Assembly: GCA_021904315.1 (NCBI GenBank) | Contig: CM038914.1 | Span: 18,277,065-18,341,064, forward strand | Reading direction: 5' to 3' | From: Sphagnum magellanicum | Taxonomy: Eukaryota > Streptophyta > Sphagnopsida > Sphagnales > Sphagnaceae | DNA length: 64,000 nt | Shown: positions 23,226-35,606 of the stretch, piece after piece | Position numbering within the stretch: the first letter of the stretch is position 1 | Layout of the letters: each line of letters begins with the position of its first letter | Program-made: the position numbers and the translations under genes | The notes under the pieces: model-generated | What the model saw: the letters and a program-made list of their open reading frames with translations, nothing else | Database searches by the model: none | Told to the model about the DNA's origin: nothing

Positions 23226-26200
23226 AAAACTTGTCAGTTTGTTTTTTAATGAGTTTTGTTCTAATATATTTGTCTGTACAAGATGCAACCAATGGCAAAG
23301 GCTAGTCTAAATCGTGTTCTGGATTGATTAGATTGCTTATTGCTTGACTAAGCATAATTGTGCACTATTGTTAATTGGCTTTCCTATTATTGGTTGTCTC
23401 CCATTGTTTAGAATCTCAATTTCAAGTTGATGGGTGAGGCTTAGGATATAAAAACAAGTAGTAATGGATCTGAGAGATATTAATGTAACCCTAGATACCT
23501 GACAGTATAAGTGGGGATACTCTTAAAAATCAATTTATTTGTATAGCACTACAATATATAAAATATAGCTTTTCCAATGGCATTAGGCTTTGGCTCTCAA
23601 CACATGAACAAAATAAACTTTGTGATTTCATCCATTTCAATTGTATATGTATATTGTAAAATTTGACATTAATCCACCGAAAAAACAATGTTCTCTTGTA
23701 GTGTATATAGATTAACCACAACATAAATACACAAGGTGAGAGGTCTTCATCTTCTTGTGTAAGTTATCCCATACACAAGGTGAAGGCCATCACTGCAGGA
23801 TGAGGGATGAATGTGGGTGCACAGGAAACACTTTTCCATTAGGTTTCAATTACCACATCCTACATACATGTGAACAAACCCACTAGCCTTTACCTATGTA
23901 CAAACTACTAAGCATCTACATGCATCTACTTACTTAGTAGCCATCTATTGTCCTACCTACCTAACTGAACCATTTCTTATAGGATAGGTTACATGATAAG
24001 TTATGTTCTAGCTCAAGATATGGACTCCTCTGCCCTAAATTGCTACAGCATTACACAACTTGAGGAATATGGAGCTCCTTTTTTGGGGTGCAAAACACTT
24101 ACCACCCATCATGCTTGTATTTTACATTGTCCTCCTCCTCTTCACCCAAATTGTATCAAAAAGGCATCTCATGATCCAACACCCATGTCAAATAGTAGTA
24201 GATCCATGAATAAAAAATTGATGAAACTTGTGGATCAATGTTGCACTCCAATTTCCAAAAGAATAGGCACTTTATATATATACAGCCAAATTCAGATGTA
24301 AGCCACTTTACATGTATGCAAAAATATTTGGGTCATCATAGATGATGAGAACTATTTTTTCCTGATGACCCATCTATCCAAATTTTTCAACACAAAGCTG
24401 AACATGGCAAAAAGCCTTGATGAATGCATGCACACACAAAAGCAACAAGGAACACATTAGTTTTCCCATGCATGTGTAATGTATTTAAACAAGCAACTCA
24501 TCACATAATGACTGACACAAGCATACATTTATGCCCTTGTGATGTGATTGTTAATGGTTTTACAAAATTTAGTTCCATTTCTAACCCACCCCCACAATGG
24601 CCAATGCAATAAATATAAAAGGAATGAAAATAATTTTAAAGATATTTTACCAAATTTTGACATGAATGCTTTGAAAACTTTAGATGTTGGCTTTAGAAGA
24701 TTATGATAAATGAATAGATGGGTAAAGTCAAGCTAATAGGAGCCAATGATGCACCCCTTTGAGTCCTTTTGGGCATCCATTTACATTTTGATGGGCTAAC
24801 ATGGCAACTCAGGGATTAGTCAAATAATTATTATTATTTGTTAATATTATGTTTTTAAGCATTTTTTATAATTTTTTTAAAAAATTAAATATAATTTATA
24901 TTCATTTAATTTTTTAAAATATATCTAAATGTTACATTGATCTATTAGAAATGTTCTATTATGAATTCATTAAGCATTCAAGTCATTATTGCTTTGCATA
25001 ATCTTCAACAAATTTAAGACATTGTGTACATTTGCAAGCCAAGCAACCCCATTGTTTGAATTAGCTTCAAATAACCTATGGCAACATAATAGAGCATTTC
25101 ATGAAGTTAATGTTCATTTGCAAATCAACCTAGCCCTAAGATTTAAATTAACTTACAAAACCTATAGAAATATATGTAATGGAGTATTCACACATGGGGG
25201 TTAACAAGATTGATAAAGTGATGATAAATTGCAAAGTGTTCATATATAATGATCCTTGATGATAACTAGATGACATGGCAAGATGATATGGCACACTAAC
25301 ACACTCCCTATCTTTTGCATTAGTGAATGTTGATAAATTAATAACCTTTCTTTACAACCTTCAAAATTCATAGATTGCTAGCATTATCAATGGTTGTAAG
25401 TTATCACCCTAAAACTACAAGATGTAAACTATCGACTATTGTCAGGCTTCGAGTTCCATCACCATATCCAATGTCCATCTTCTAGAATGTTTACAATGCA
25501 CCAAGGAGTCACACATGCACCTTGAGTTTCCTTTCCTCACAAATTTTCTACACCAATCTTGTTGCCAATAAAATTCTTGTTGTCATTGTTTTCCAATCAT
25601 CAATCTTGATTTATTTTTAGTTTCTATTGTGTTGGAAATGTTGTGGTGGGGGTGGTATGCATGGGGGCATGTGGGAAAGAGGGAAAAAAAGAAGGTCGGT
25701 GATTCACAAGGTTGCTTTGCGTGGGATGGATGTTTGTATACAATGAAATTTGAAGGTTTCCATATGAGGACTTTACAATAGGTTGCTCGATGTGGTCTTC
25801 TTTTTTATTTTTGTGGCCGCCATGATATTCTATAGGCTATTTTTTCAAGTCCAATTCCACAAGAACCTATACCTTCCTCCAAAATGGTAGATGTCCGCAA
25901 TGCCAATCTAACAAACCCTAATTCCCATCAAACAACCCAACCCATGAGAAGCATCGCTAAGATCATCCACACTTCTTTTATGTGCACACTTTCATCATCA
26001 CACCCATGAGAACCATAGTTATATCTACAACTTTTTTTAACTATTGGAATATTGACCATGAGGGTAAAAGGTTCACTAACAAGATGGGGGAGGGGGGGGG
26101 AAGGGGGAAGTTGTCACAAATGGGACCTAAAATAGGTACATAGTTTCCTCATCTTGTACTGTAAGCAATGGGATGACACACTTAGTAAGTAAGTACCAAT

Positions 26201-26400
26201 CAACCATCCCTAATTTCTGAGTGCAAATTTGTCAAATTTGTACATCATTAACTTGTTCAGAAGAGAGAGCTGTCAAGTTCTGATTTTCTTCCATCATTTC
26301 CCAAAGCAATTTTGCAGGCTCTCCCATGCTTTTTTTAAACCTTTTTTTGGCCCTTTCATCACGTCCCCCAAGCAACTGTCAGACTCCCCTAAGTCTTCCA
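23226..26400. other. No gene seen
   Basis: About 3.2 kb of AT-rich intergenic DNA. The longest frame (102 codons, 23,993-24,301) has no recognisable domain. A purine-rich G cluster lies at 26,085-26,107. No RNA gene or mobile-element signature could be supported. Confidence 0.45.
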
Positions 26401-26406
26401 AGAGGT

Positions 26407-26521
26407 GCAGCAAGCAAGCAAGCAAGCAAGCAAGCCAGCAGGCATGAAATTTGAAGAGAGGCAAACTAATAAGTTTAAATAGTTGGGCAATCAGATAGAT
26501 AGACAGACAGACAGACAGACT
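26407..26521. repeat. Microsatellites (AAGC)n and (GATA/GACA)n
   Basis: Seven tandem AAGC-type units lie at about 26,407-26,435, and a gata/gaca run lies at about 26,492-26,521. The second lies inside the left arm of inverted-repeat pair 2 and is absent from its partner. Confidence 0.85.
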
Positions 26522-26700
26522 CACTCTCCCATGAGTTAATTAAGTAAGACTCCAGAGTTGACCATGGGGACCACTTGAAGGAAAGGAAGGCCATTCCTCC
26601 TCCTCAGCAGCAGCAAAACATTAAATTGATGGATGGGTTGGTTACCATGATGATGCCAGGGATAGTTAAGTCTCTCTCACCTGGGATTGCCAAGCTCATC
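26440..26700. repeat. Inverted-repeat pair 2, left arm
   Basis: Matches the reverse complement of 28,770-28,970. Shared words in order are catgaaatttgaagagaggcaaa, agactccagagttgacc, ccacttg, atgggttggttacca and ccagggatagttaagtct, followed by cctgg/aattgccaag. The microsatellite in this arm explains most of the length difference. Confidence 0.75.
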
Positions 26701-28769
26701 TATCTTTGAAGCAAGGTAGTTTGTCTTGTTTTGTTTGTCATGCTCAGATCTCTCAAACCATGACTCTTGATGTCAGGCTCTTGGTATTTTTGGAAAGCTC
26801 TCGATGCGTCTGTGTAGGGGTGTATCGACTTGATTTGAGATTTGTTTGGAGCTATAGTGTGGAAACTATTGATTATTGAAACCCTTTTTCTCAGTGAAAA
26901 CTAAATCAAATCGTCACTGAAAACTGTATTGGAATTTGAGGGCGTTCTTGGTGTTTTTGGAAAGGCCTCTGTGAGTCAGATTTAATAAAATAGAATTCAA
27001 TTTCACAATTTTCAAAGCTAGACATTGATTTTGGAGTGGATTTTGTTGCTGGAAATTCAAACCATTTGAAAACATTTGGGTTTGGAATGGAACAATCTGA
27101 TGAGCCCTCAATGTGTTCACATTGCTGAATTTAGAAATTTTCAATTCTGAAAATGTGAAAAATAAAATAATGTGTTCACACTTAGGCCAACGGCACAGGC
27201 TACACTTGTATATACAAAGTTTAGAAGCAACCTAAAAATAAGTCATGAGTTTTAACCAGTGTTGTCCTGCTCTTCCTTTTCGAGAGAACCTCTGGTCTAG
27301 TTTTGACAATTTAAAATTTATGTGACGGTTCTCCAGGTACGGGTTTGAGTCAGGTTTTTTCCAAAATTTGAACGCTTTGGTTCTGGTTCTATCACAATTT
27401 TTTCAAATTCAAAAACCGCTGGACTCAGTACACACATAGACATTCCCCGATGCTAAAAATTATGTGTGGACAAAAATTTACAACAATTTAAAATAGGGGT
27501 CTATATAAATATAGACTTGAAGGACTAATTAATAATTAATTATAAATTTTAATTTACTTATTAACTTTTGAAAAAAAATCAACTTATAGATATCCTTACC
27601 TTGTTTTCAAAAATATTTTTTCAGGATACCAGTTTGGATTCTGGATCTAACAAAAACATTTTTTCCATGGTCCAGTTCTTGTGTCGGTTCCAACAAGTTG
27701 ATGTCAACACAGGTCTGGGTTACAACAACCCGACCCTGAACTGTCGGTTTTTACCCTTCAAACTGGATACCCTCACAACGCCGGTTTTAACTGGAGGTCA
27801 AGCTTTTCTTTGATAGTGAAATTGGGTGAAAAAAGCATCTTTTTTTTTTTCAAAAATATTGATACCCTGTGTGCTCCAAAAATAAAATAAAATAACCTAC
27901 TGGTTTCAGTGATTTTATTTTTCTGGCGAAAATTCAACATTTTGCTATATAAAAATAGAGTCCCAAGCAGGGGACTTTTTTGGAAAAACTTTCAAAAAAA
28001 TCGCCAGAAAGTTATGAAAAGTTCAAGATTTTTGGGGAAGGATTTGGGCAGATTTCCAGCTTCCTTCTTTTGAAATTGCCCTAGTTAACTAATAGGTTTT
28101 TCTAGTGGTTCGCCAACATGTAATAGGAATGATTCCTAGATTCTTTTATTTTTTCTATTTGTCTTGTAGCCAGATTATCCTAGATTTTTTACTTCTTTAT
28201 TTGTCATGGAACCAGATTTGGCTAAATCCTCATGTGACCAATAAATCCTCACTTTTCGGTGCAAAATGAGAAAATTAAAAATTAAAAAAACCAAAAAACT
28301 AAAAACATGACTTTTGGTTATTTTTATTAAAAAATAATAACCAACCCACACTAGTAAACACTAAAAACCCTTCATTGCTTTCTTGTGCAATATGCTTACA
28401 AACAACATAGAACCCTCGTACTCAGAAATTTTGTAATATAAACAGAGGGCACATTATAGTGTGCAATTATTCCTTGGCACCTCAATGACGAGCTTTAAAA
28501 CATTTTTAAAAATGTGTGAAAATGTATGTGTGTGTGGAAAATGTATGGAACTATAACAGATGTCTTTATACATCAAATGATTTCACTGGATTTTGAGTGT
28601 ATTCATTGGTTATAATGAACAGGACCTAGTGAGGAAGCAATGAATTCATGATCTGGTGAGCAAGGACTGATGAACTGCACCCACATTTTGTAATAAGACT
28701 TCAAAACATAAAAATGTGTTTTTTTTTGGTAGGTGCTGGTTCAACCTAGCCCACTCAATCTCTCATAGT
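26701..28769. other. No gene seen between inverted-repeat arms
   Basis: About 2.07 kb enclosed by the pair-2 arms. It contains gaacc/ggttc-rich stretches at 27,280-27,800 and an 81-codon frame at 27,568-27,813, with no recognisable protein and no transposase motif. Confidence 0.45.
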
Positions 28770-28970
28770 GAACTGGCAATTCCTGGTGAGACTTAACTAT
28801 CCCTGGTAACCAACCCATGAATCCAGAGCTTTGCTTCTGAGGCATTCAAGCAACCCAAGTGGACTCCAGGGTCAACTCTGGAGTCTGAATTTATGGAGGT
28901 CCTATGTGATTGATTGCAAACAAACTTCATTACTTTGCCTCTCTTCAAAATTTCATACCCAGTTGCTTTG
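28770..28970. repeat. Inverted-repeat pair 2, right arm
   Basis: The inverted partner of 26,440-26,700 (see that entry). The best-conserved stretch is 28,785-28,893, containing gagacttaactatccctgg and tccagggtcaactctggagtct. Confidence 0.75.
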
Positions 28971-30068
28971 GGAATTGATGAGTCAGTGGTGGTTCCTTGG
29001 GAATTGATGAGAAAAAAAAAGCAGGGAAGAGTCATTGAGAGGCCCAAGATGGAAAGCTTGTTTTTTTCCTTTTTAAAAAAAATAAAATTTATTGGGTCCT
29101 TTTAAATAATTTGGCCAAAGTGAAATCACTTCTTTGCAAAGTGGTTTTACAAAATTCACTTATGAAATTGTTTTTCATACCCTTTTGGATGTTGCCTACA
29201 TTTGATGTATGCAAATGTAGATGTAGATTGTGAGTTCTCATTTCTTTATCATTTTCATTTTTTATGCCTATTCACGAATTAGTCATGTGTTGTATACATG
29301 TAATAATAATATACCCAACACACTTTCCATTAAAGAAATTTCTTTTAAAGCATTTCAGAATTTTTTTTTACTATTTTGGATGATTATCCATTTTGGTGTA
29401 TTAACCTAGTATAAGTGTATTAGCCACAAAGTCTAGACTCAGACTGGATTTCTTCAGAAATGCGATTATACAAAAGCCTAGGGTGTGAAAATTTCCTCCC
29501 CACCCCTTCCTCCTCAAACCCAAAAAAAAACACTCATCAAATTCCCATCCTGGTTGTTAACGACTTGAAATTACACTTTGTAAAATGACTCTAGGTGCTT
29601 GTCTTCGACCCAAGTTGAAGTAACAATTTGTTGGAAATGTCAAATGTGTCATAAACTTGCCGCCGAACAAACAACTGTCAATGCCAGCCCCCATACGTTC
29701 AAATCATGATTCAAGTAACATTTTTGTGAGGGAGGACATGAAAATTAACCATGGTTTCATCCTACCACCACCTCACCAGTGTTTTCAGTGTGGACACTGA
29801 AAACACTGGTTCTGACCTCAACCTCACAACAACAAGAAAAAGCACAAAAAAAAAAGGTTCAAAACAATACCTATTTAATATCATATATCAGTTTAATTGG
29901 TGAGTAGCCTTGTTCCACCATTGATTCATTTTCATGAACACCAACCAAAACTCATCAAACTTTAGTAATAGTTTCAAAAATAACAACATGACATGGGTTT
30001 AATATGGGTTTAAACATACAGGAGAAGAAGGCCTTGGCTCATGATTTAGATGTGTGAGGAAAACTCAC
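28971..30068. other. No gene seen
   Basis: AT-rich intergenic DNA without supported genes. It contains the perfect palindrome at 29,776-29,809. Confidence 0.45.
29776..29809. repeat. Perfect palindrome, 16-bp arms
   Basis: The left arm CCAGTGTTTTCAGTGT and the right arm ACACTGAAAACACTGG are exact reverse complements separated by only GG. No T-run follows, so it does not look like a simple terminator. It could form a cruciform or an RNA hairpin. Confidence 0.9.
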
Positions 30069-31915
30069 CAACCTCGAATGCCCACCTTCCATCTACTATA
30101 ATTTTCTGGATCATTGAACTATGGTAGCTAAATCAAATGCTTCAAAGACACCAAGAGTTGAAGGTTGGCCAAATCTTATAAAATTGCACCAAATTCAATG
30201 GTGAGGATTTTTCATTTCTCACCCACACTACACATTTGTAGTACCAGAAGATTCAGATTGAAGTCCCCTACAACTATAGCAAGTCGGATTATTTTTTAAG
30301 TCACAAAATTCCAGCTATTGGGAGCTTATATGGTTGCAACTCCCTCCTGTCACTTGGCACTGCCAGTTTAATCAAAGCAGGTCAAACAATTAAGGGTTAA
30401 CTGTGGCCGCCCAAGAATATTTCTTTTCAAAAAGTTTTTGTCAAACACTGGTGACTAACTTTTGATCTTGATTGAGTCAAGAATGGGTTGGTGACAGTAC
30501 GATGCCATGAAATCTGAAGTATCTTTTTGGTACCTGACTGCGCCACTGCCTCAATCAATCTTCACTCTGGACTACGCCAGCAATGGACTGGGTCGCAATT
30601 GATTCCCAGCGAAGTGAGTTGCCTGCTGTGCCCACCAAAGCCTGCTTTTTCAACACATCCACAAATCATTTCTGTTGTATAAACGTGTGAGTCCCAGGAA
30701 CCGCTCATTGCTCCCAAGCGTGTCAGTCGTAAGTCTATCTCAGTGTTGGGGCATACTTGACTTTCTTTTATAAAAACAACCGCCCTATTTTTCAAACATT
30801 TCAGAATCGGAGAAACTCCGGTTCTCGATATTTCAAACCTTCAAGAACTGCCAGGTTTCTCCGAAGAACCAGTGGTTATTCAATGTTCTCAAATGTGTTT
30901 GTGGACAATGGGTTATGTATCAGAAAAACTGGGTGTTTGGTGTTTTCTGAGAACGGCAATTAGGAGCCTTAAGAACCGCTGCGATATCCAGAAGTAGCTT
31001 GTTGCATGTTCTGATACCCGCCCAACAATTATCTACATACACCTAGGTGTCCTTGGAGATTGCGTTTTTCTCTACCCACAGGTCATCAGTAGACTTTCCC
31101 TCCCAATCAGTAGGTAGCGGTGCCAGCCTTCAAGACTCCCTTTGTTTCCTGGCCTAAAACCAAAGTTGAAATAGTCAGGTATATGCTTCTAAAGCTGGGA
31201 GCATCTACCCTCATAACACGAGGTACGTTCACACATTTCAAACCCATGGTCCCATGCCGCACCCACGCAGTCCAAGGGCGTGGGACCAAGCATACATATC
31301 ATATGTGTGTGTGGTATATACTTCCAAAATTTCCACGCTTTGTCTCAGTCATTGGATCCAACATTTTTGTACAGCAAGTTAATTTTGCAGTGTATCTGGA
31401 GATAACCTTATAAAGCATATTTTTTAATCCAGGAGCAGGGAGGGCATTTTGTTTCCCCCTAGTTTTTTCCATCATTGCAGTAAAAGACCCATTACCTTCA
31501 CAAAATGTTTCTCAGTGTTCCTTAGAGTGCATGGTGCGTACATGTCGGCCAGAGTGAACTACCACCTACCTGGGAACATTTTTTTTTTCAGTGAGGCCTC
31601 TTAGTGGCTATATCCAATGTGGCAAATGTTAAATTTGAACTCCCAAGGCCATTGAATTCAGGATATTCTTTCCAATTGTGTTGTGTAGCCAAACTGGTGA
31701 TTGTCCGTGCAAGAATATTTAGCCAAATTTGGCTATAGACCAGGAATGAAAATTTAAAAAATTAGGTATGTTTTTATGTATTGGCTACCTGCTGGAACCT
31801 ATTGTAGAGATCTGGCAATTTAATCTTTTCAAAATCTGGCGAATTTAAGATAATTTTTTTACAAAAGTCCTTCATATGTGTCAAAATCATTTTTTTCAGG
31901 TTACAAAAATGAGAA
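30069..31915. repeat. Segmental duplication B, right copy
   Basis: The partner of 4,352-6,240 in the same orientation, with substitutions and small indels throughout (for example a shortened T-run near 31,580). It ends about 0.9 kb upstream of the possible first exon of the NLR gene, so the NLR promoter lies next to repeat DNA. Confidence 0.8.
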
Positions 31916-32810
31916 ATTTTGAGAAACCAAAAAAAAAAACAAAATAAAACCCAACGCCTCACCCCCCAAACAAAAAATAACCACTGGCCTTGATGTGGTC
32001 TTTAGAATGGGACAGTTATAATAATTAGAAGCAACAAAAGAAATTTTGGGGTTTCTACCATGGTACCAGCATATGGTATGGTGCTGGGTTTACCCATGGC
32101 CACATATATCTACACCATATCTATCTCTCTAGAACATACTTTTTTCCACTCCGAATTTATTTGTTACAAACGTCCATGTAGCTTCATACTCCCTCAAGCT
32201 ACTGGAATCATTGTCACCGTTGTCAGCAAGTAAAGATTATTTCCCTGCAACATGATCTCTGCAATAAAGCTCCACAGGGCCACTGGGTGAAATCAGCAGA
32301 CAGGAAACGCGTGAAACAAGCATTGTCACAATAATGGAGCCTGGACGGATCCAGTAAAGCAGGTTTACCGATCAACGTTAAATAGTAAACTGTATTCTCA
32401 ATTTTGAGAAGGAAATAGACTTGTGTCCCAGGCAAATTAGTGATGGGGCCTGGGATCGGCAAAGCGCTTACTCTGTCATCAGTCGTGGCACAATCCTTCT
32501 AGGAAGTTCTAGGAGAGGAGAAAACAAAGAAGAAAGATATGTGAGAAGAAGAGTTTTGGAAGAGGATAAGCAAAGGAGTAAGAGAATAGTGGGGGAATTT
32601 CACCGAGGCCATTAAGTGGAAAGGAATCGATATTCCAGAGAGCTAGCGGAAAAATCAGGTTGTGAGAATGTGTTTTGTGATGGAGACACTTTATAACGTG
32701 TATGCTTTTGAGGGGGCAAAGAACTTCTAGCAGGTTTTTGGAAAGCAAAAAGTGAAGAGGAAACATATAGAGGAGAGGTGTTAATGAATGGACTTTGACT
32801 AGTGGGAGGT
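31916..32810 (+). promoter_or_regulatory. Probable upstream region of the NLR gene
   Basis: Non-repeated DNA between duplication B and the possible first NLR exon. The part at 32,220-32,560 is more GC-balanced, and a purine-rich stretch (32,510-32,600) could be 5' untranslated sequence. I see no decisive TATA box or known element. The assignment rests on position only. Confidence 0.3.
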
Positions 32811-32972
32811 ATGGAAAATTCATTCTCTCACCGCGAGGGAAAAGGTGTTGATGTTTCACAAGGGCCAACAAAAAAAGAAAAAGGGGATGTTATGCCAATC
32901 CATGGTGTGATCAACACACCTTCGATGTCTGGTGAAACTGCTCCTTCAATCTCTAGACAAGGCAACAATGTG
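32811..32972 (+). CDS. Possible first exon of the NLR gene
   Basis: An ATG at 32,811 opens a frame of 53-54 codons (beginning MENSFSHREGKGVDV, ending near SRQGNN). It is hydrophilic and low-complexity, like a disordered N-terminus. Candidate GT donors follow codons at 32,969 or 32,972. Both leave phase 0, which is the phase needed to join the acceptor at 33,860. No domain supports it, so a different or additional first exon remains possible. Confidence 0.35.
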
Positions 32973-33860
32973 GTGAATCCTCTTGCTTTTATGATTGAAC
33001 TCATTTTGCACAAGTCTTTTTCTTGGGCTTTCCAAAGATACATGTTGAAATTTTACATTAGTTTATGAGGTTCCTTGTTGAATACCAGTCATTTTGCTTG
33101 CTTTCCATTGCATCATTTAAATCGGTCGATATGAAATGAAGTGATATCAAAACAAACTCTTACATTTGGGATTCACTTTGCTATAACAAGTAGAATTGGT
33201 GAAAGGAAAATTTGTCAAATGGCATTGACTATGTTCACATAAACAACATATAAGGTTTGCAACTTTCAATGTAAATTGTGAGCAACTCTAAAATGGTCTA
33301 AATCCAACAACATAATTATTAAAGAATTCTCTTGTGATTGTGTCCTAGTTGCTTAGGACTTGGAGCCCTTGGTGGTTAGAATTTGTAGAAAACATAGCAA
33401 AATGAAAATCAACCATATTAAATAGTTTTAATTAAAGAATCCAAAATTTGAAAATTCCAAGTCTTATCATTAATCCTTAAATTTATTGGCATATATGCCA
33501 TCATAAAATTATGTGATGATATTCAATTTTTGAATTATATTTTGAAATTCACTTTGCATGTAAATCATCTTTTTTTGTGACTCTCTTTATTTTTTGAAAG
33601 GAAAGTAACAAGCGCAAAAAATTGTAAATATGGTTGTAGAATCAAAAGTTAAATTTAAATGATGTTGCAAGATGAATATGTTATTGTTTACTTCATAGAT
33701 TATTGTCTTGTTCTAGTTCACATTTTCAATTAACTATATCAAATATCATGATTGTACACTCAATGAATCTTGCATTTCTCTAACTTTATGTACGATAAAG
33801 TTATTTTCAAGACTTATTTGATTAATCTTTTTGACATTTCTTTTTCTTTTCCTTTTGCAG

Positions 33861-35606
33861 ATATATCCAGTGCATGATTTAAATCCCGATTGCACTTCAG
33901 AAAATCCGAATTTGACCATAATTTTTTTCCATGGGATTGCTTATGGGATTAATGATGAATGGAAGGAAACATGGACAACACGATCCAATGATGGTATATG
34001 TTGGCCACAAATGTGGATCCCAAAGGACTTGAATGACAATGTTAGAATTTTGTCATTGTCATATGATTCTAATGTTGTTGCAAGTGTCCACAATGATGTG
34101 ACTGATATTGGCAAGAACTTCATTCAAAGCTTGGTTATGAATTCAAGGTGTGAATATCTCCCTATTTATGGACATGTTACTCCTTGCCATGTAAATATAA
34201 TTGCTTGTGTTTTGACATCTTTGAATAAATTGTTCAAGTGGGGCATTATTGTGGTACACACCAAAACTTAAACATTGTGGAACTTTCAAATTCATTGAGG
34301 AGAACATGAAATGGGGCTTTCATATTAATTCGCATGTTGAAAATAAATCATTAACAAAATATGTGTTTTCGTTATCAAGCCACATGAAACCAATTTGGTT
34401 ATAGTGGTAATTTGTGATTGGAATTTTTTAAAATTTCATCTTTGGTAATCAAACTAAGTTCATTTACATATATAATTTACAAAAACTAAATCCACTTTGT
34501 AATTATATTTGATTTCAAAAATTATATATTTTGCTTGTTATTTCCTCCATTTTAATATTTGAATATATTTTTCAATGTAACACATAAAAATTGATTTGTA
34601 CATAAACACATGGAAATAAATGCTCACATGCTTGTGCATAATAACTTATTAACCCAAACATGGTTGGAACATTTTATAGGTAGACTAATGAAGACATATG
34701 AAAAATGGAAAAACATTTACAAACAAATTTGCTATTGACTTATGGCTTAGGTTGTTCTATTCAATTTTGACAAATTGCACCAAATACAATATGATGTCGT
34801 GATTTTTTGAACACATGTACATGAACATATAAAATGTTACTAATGGATTTTTGTGCATTTTGGTGCATTTTGTAGTTATCGAATGCTTTGGGACAAACCG
34901 GTGGCAATTGTTGCTTATAGTTTCGGAGGTCTTGTATTCAAAAGCTTGGTGGTTGAAGCCCACAAACATGTGTATCAAAGGCCAATGAATCATTTAGATT
35001 TTGAAAAAAAAAAATATTGTGAAATTTTTTTGAACAATCTTAAAGGTGTGGTGTTTTATAGTGTACCACATGCTGGTGGCAACCCAAAATTATCAGAATA
35101 TTTCAAATGGCAATGTCAACAAATCGCCAAGGATACAACCCAATCATGTTTTTTGGAAAATATGAACTTTTTCAACCGACAAATGGAACAACTTTCAGTG
35201 GATTTTGACAAAGCTATCTGCAAACACTTCAACATCTATGCATTTGGTGAAGGATTACCTATTGACGATAAATGGGTAAGATTTTCATTTAAACATATTG
35301 ATTATCCAACTAAGTTCCATGGTTGAACATTTTTTATGTTATAAAAACTTATGTTGGTTTTTTCAATAACTTTTGAAACTACAAACATTAGTTGTGAAAT
35401 TGTCTTAGATTTCCCTTATTTGTTCAACTAAAATAATTTTTGCACATGTATAGGGAATTTTAGTGCCAATGGCTTCAGCTACTCGATTGTCAAATGATAA
35501 CAATTACAAAGTTGAAGACACTAATCATTTGACAATTTGCAAGCCACCAACAAGAAACCATCCAAGTTATTCCATGTTATTGGATCGTTTGAAAACTTTT
35601 ATGAAG
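33861..35606 (+). other. Alpha/beta-hydrolase domain exons of the NLR
   Basis: Three exons encode about 280 residues. Exon 33,861-34,147 (acceptor ttttgcag; donor AG|GTGTGA) starts IYPVHDLNPDC and carries TIIFFHGI, the oxyanion-side strand-loop, plus VRILSLSYDSN. Exon 34,876-35,275 has VAIVAYSFGGLVFKSLV, the nucleophile elbow with Ser at 34,919-34,921. The residue two before Ser is Ala where Gly is usual. It also has VVFYSVPHAGG, as in SERAC1/PGAP1-like hydrolases. Exon 35,454-35,606 (GILVPMASATRLSND...ICKPPTRNHPSY) supplies the C-terminal part with conserved Asp/His candidates. Whether it is catalytic or only a signalling/scaffold module cannot be told from sequence. Confidence 0.8.

Noticed and set aside
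23003..23298. Frames with repeated FYIQNMLF on the minus strand
   Set aside because: They are products of the 42-43-bp minisatellite.
32223..32462. A 79-codon minus-strand frame upstream of the NLR
   Set aside because: Composition is coding-like but I found no motif, start context or neighbouring exon to support it.
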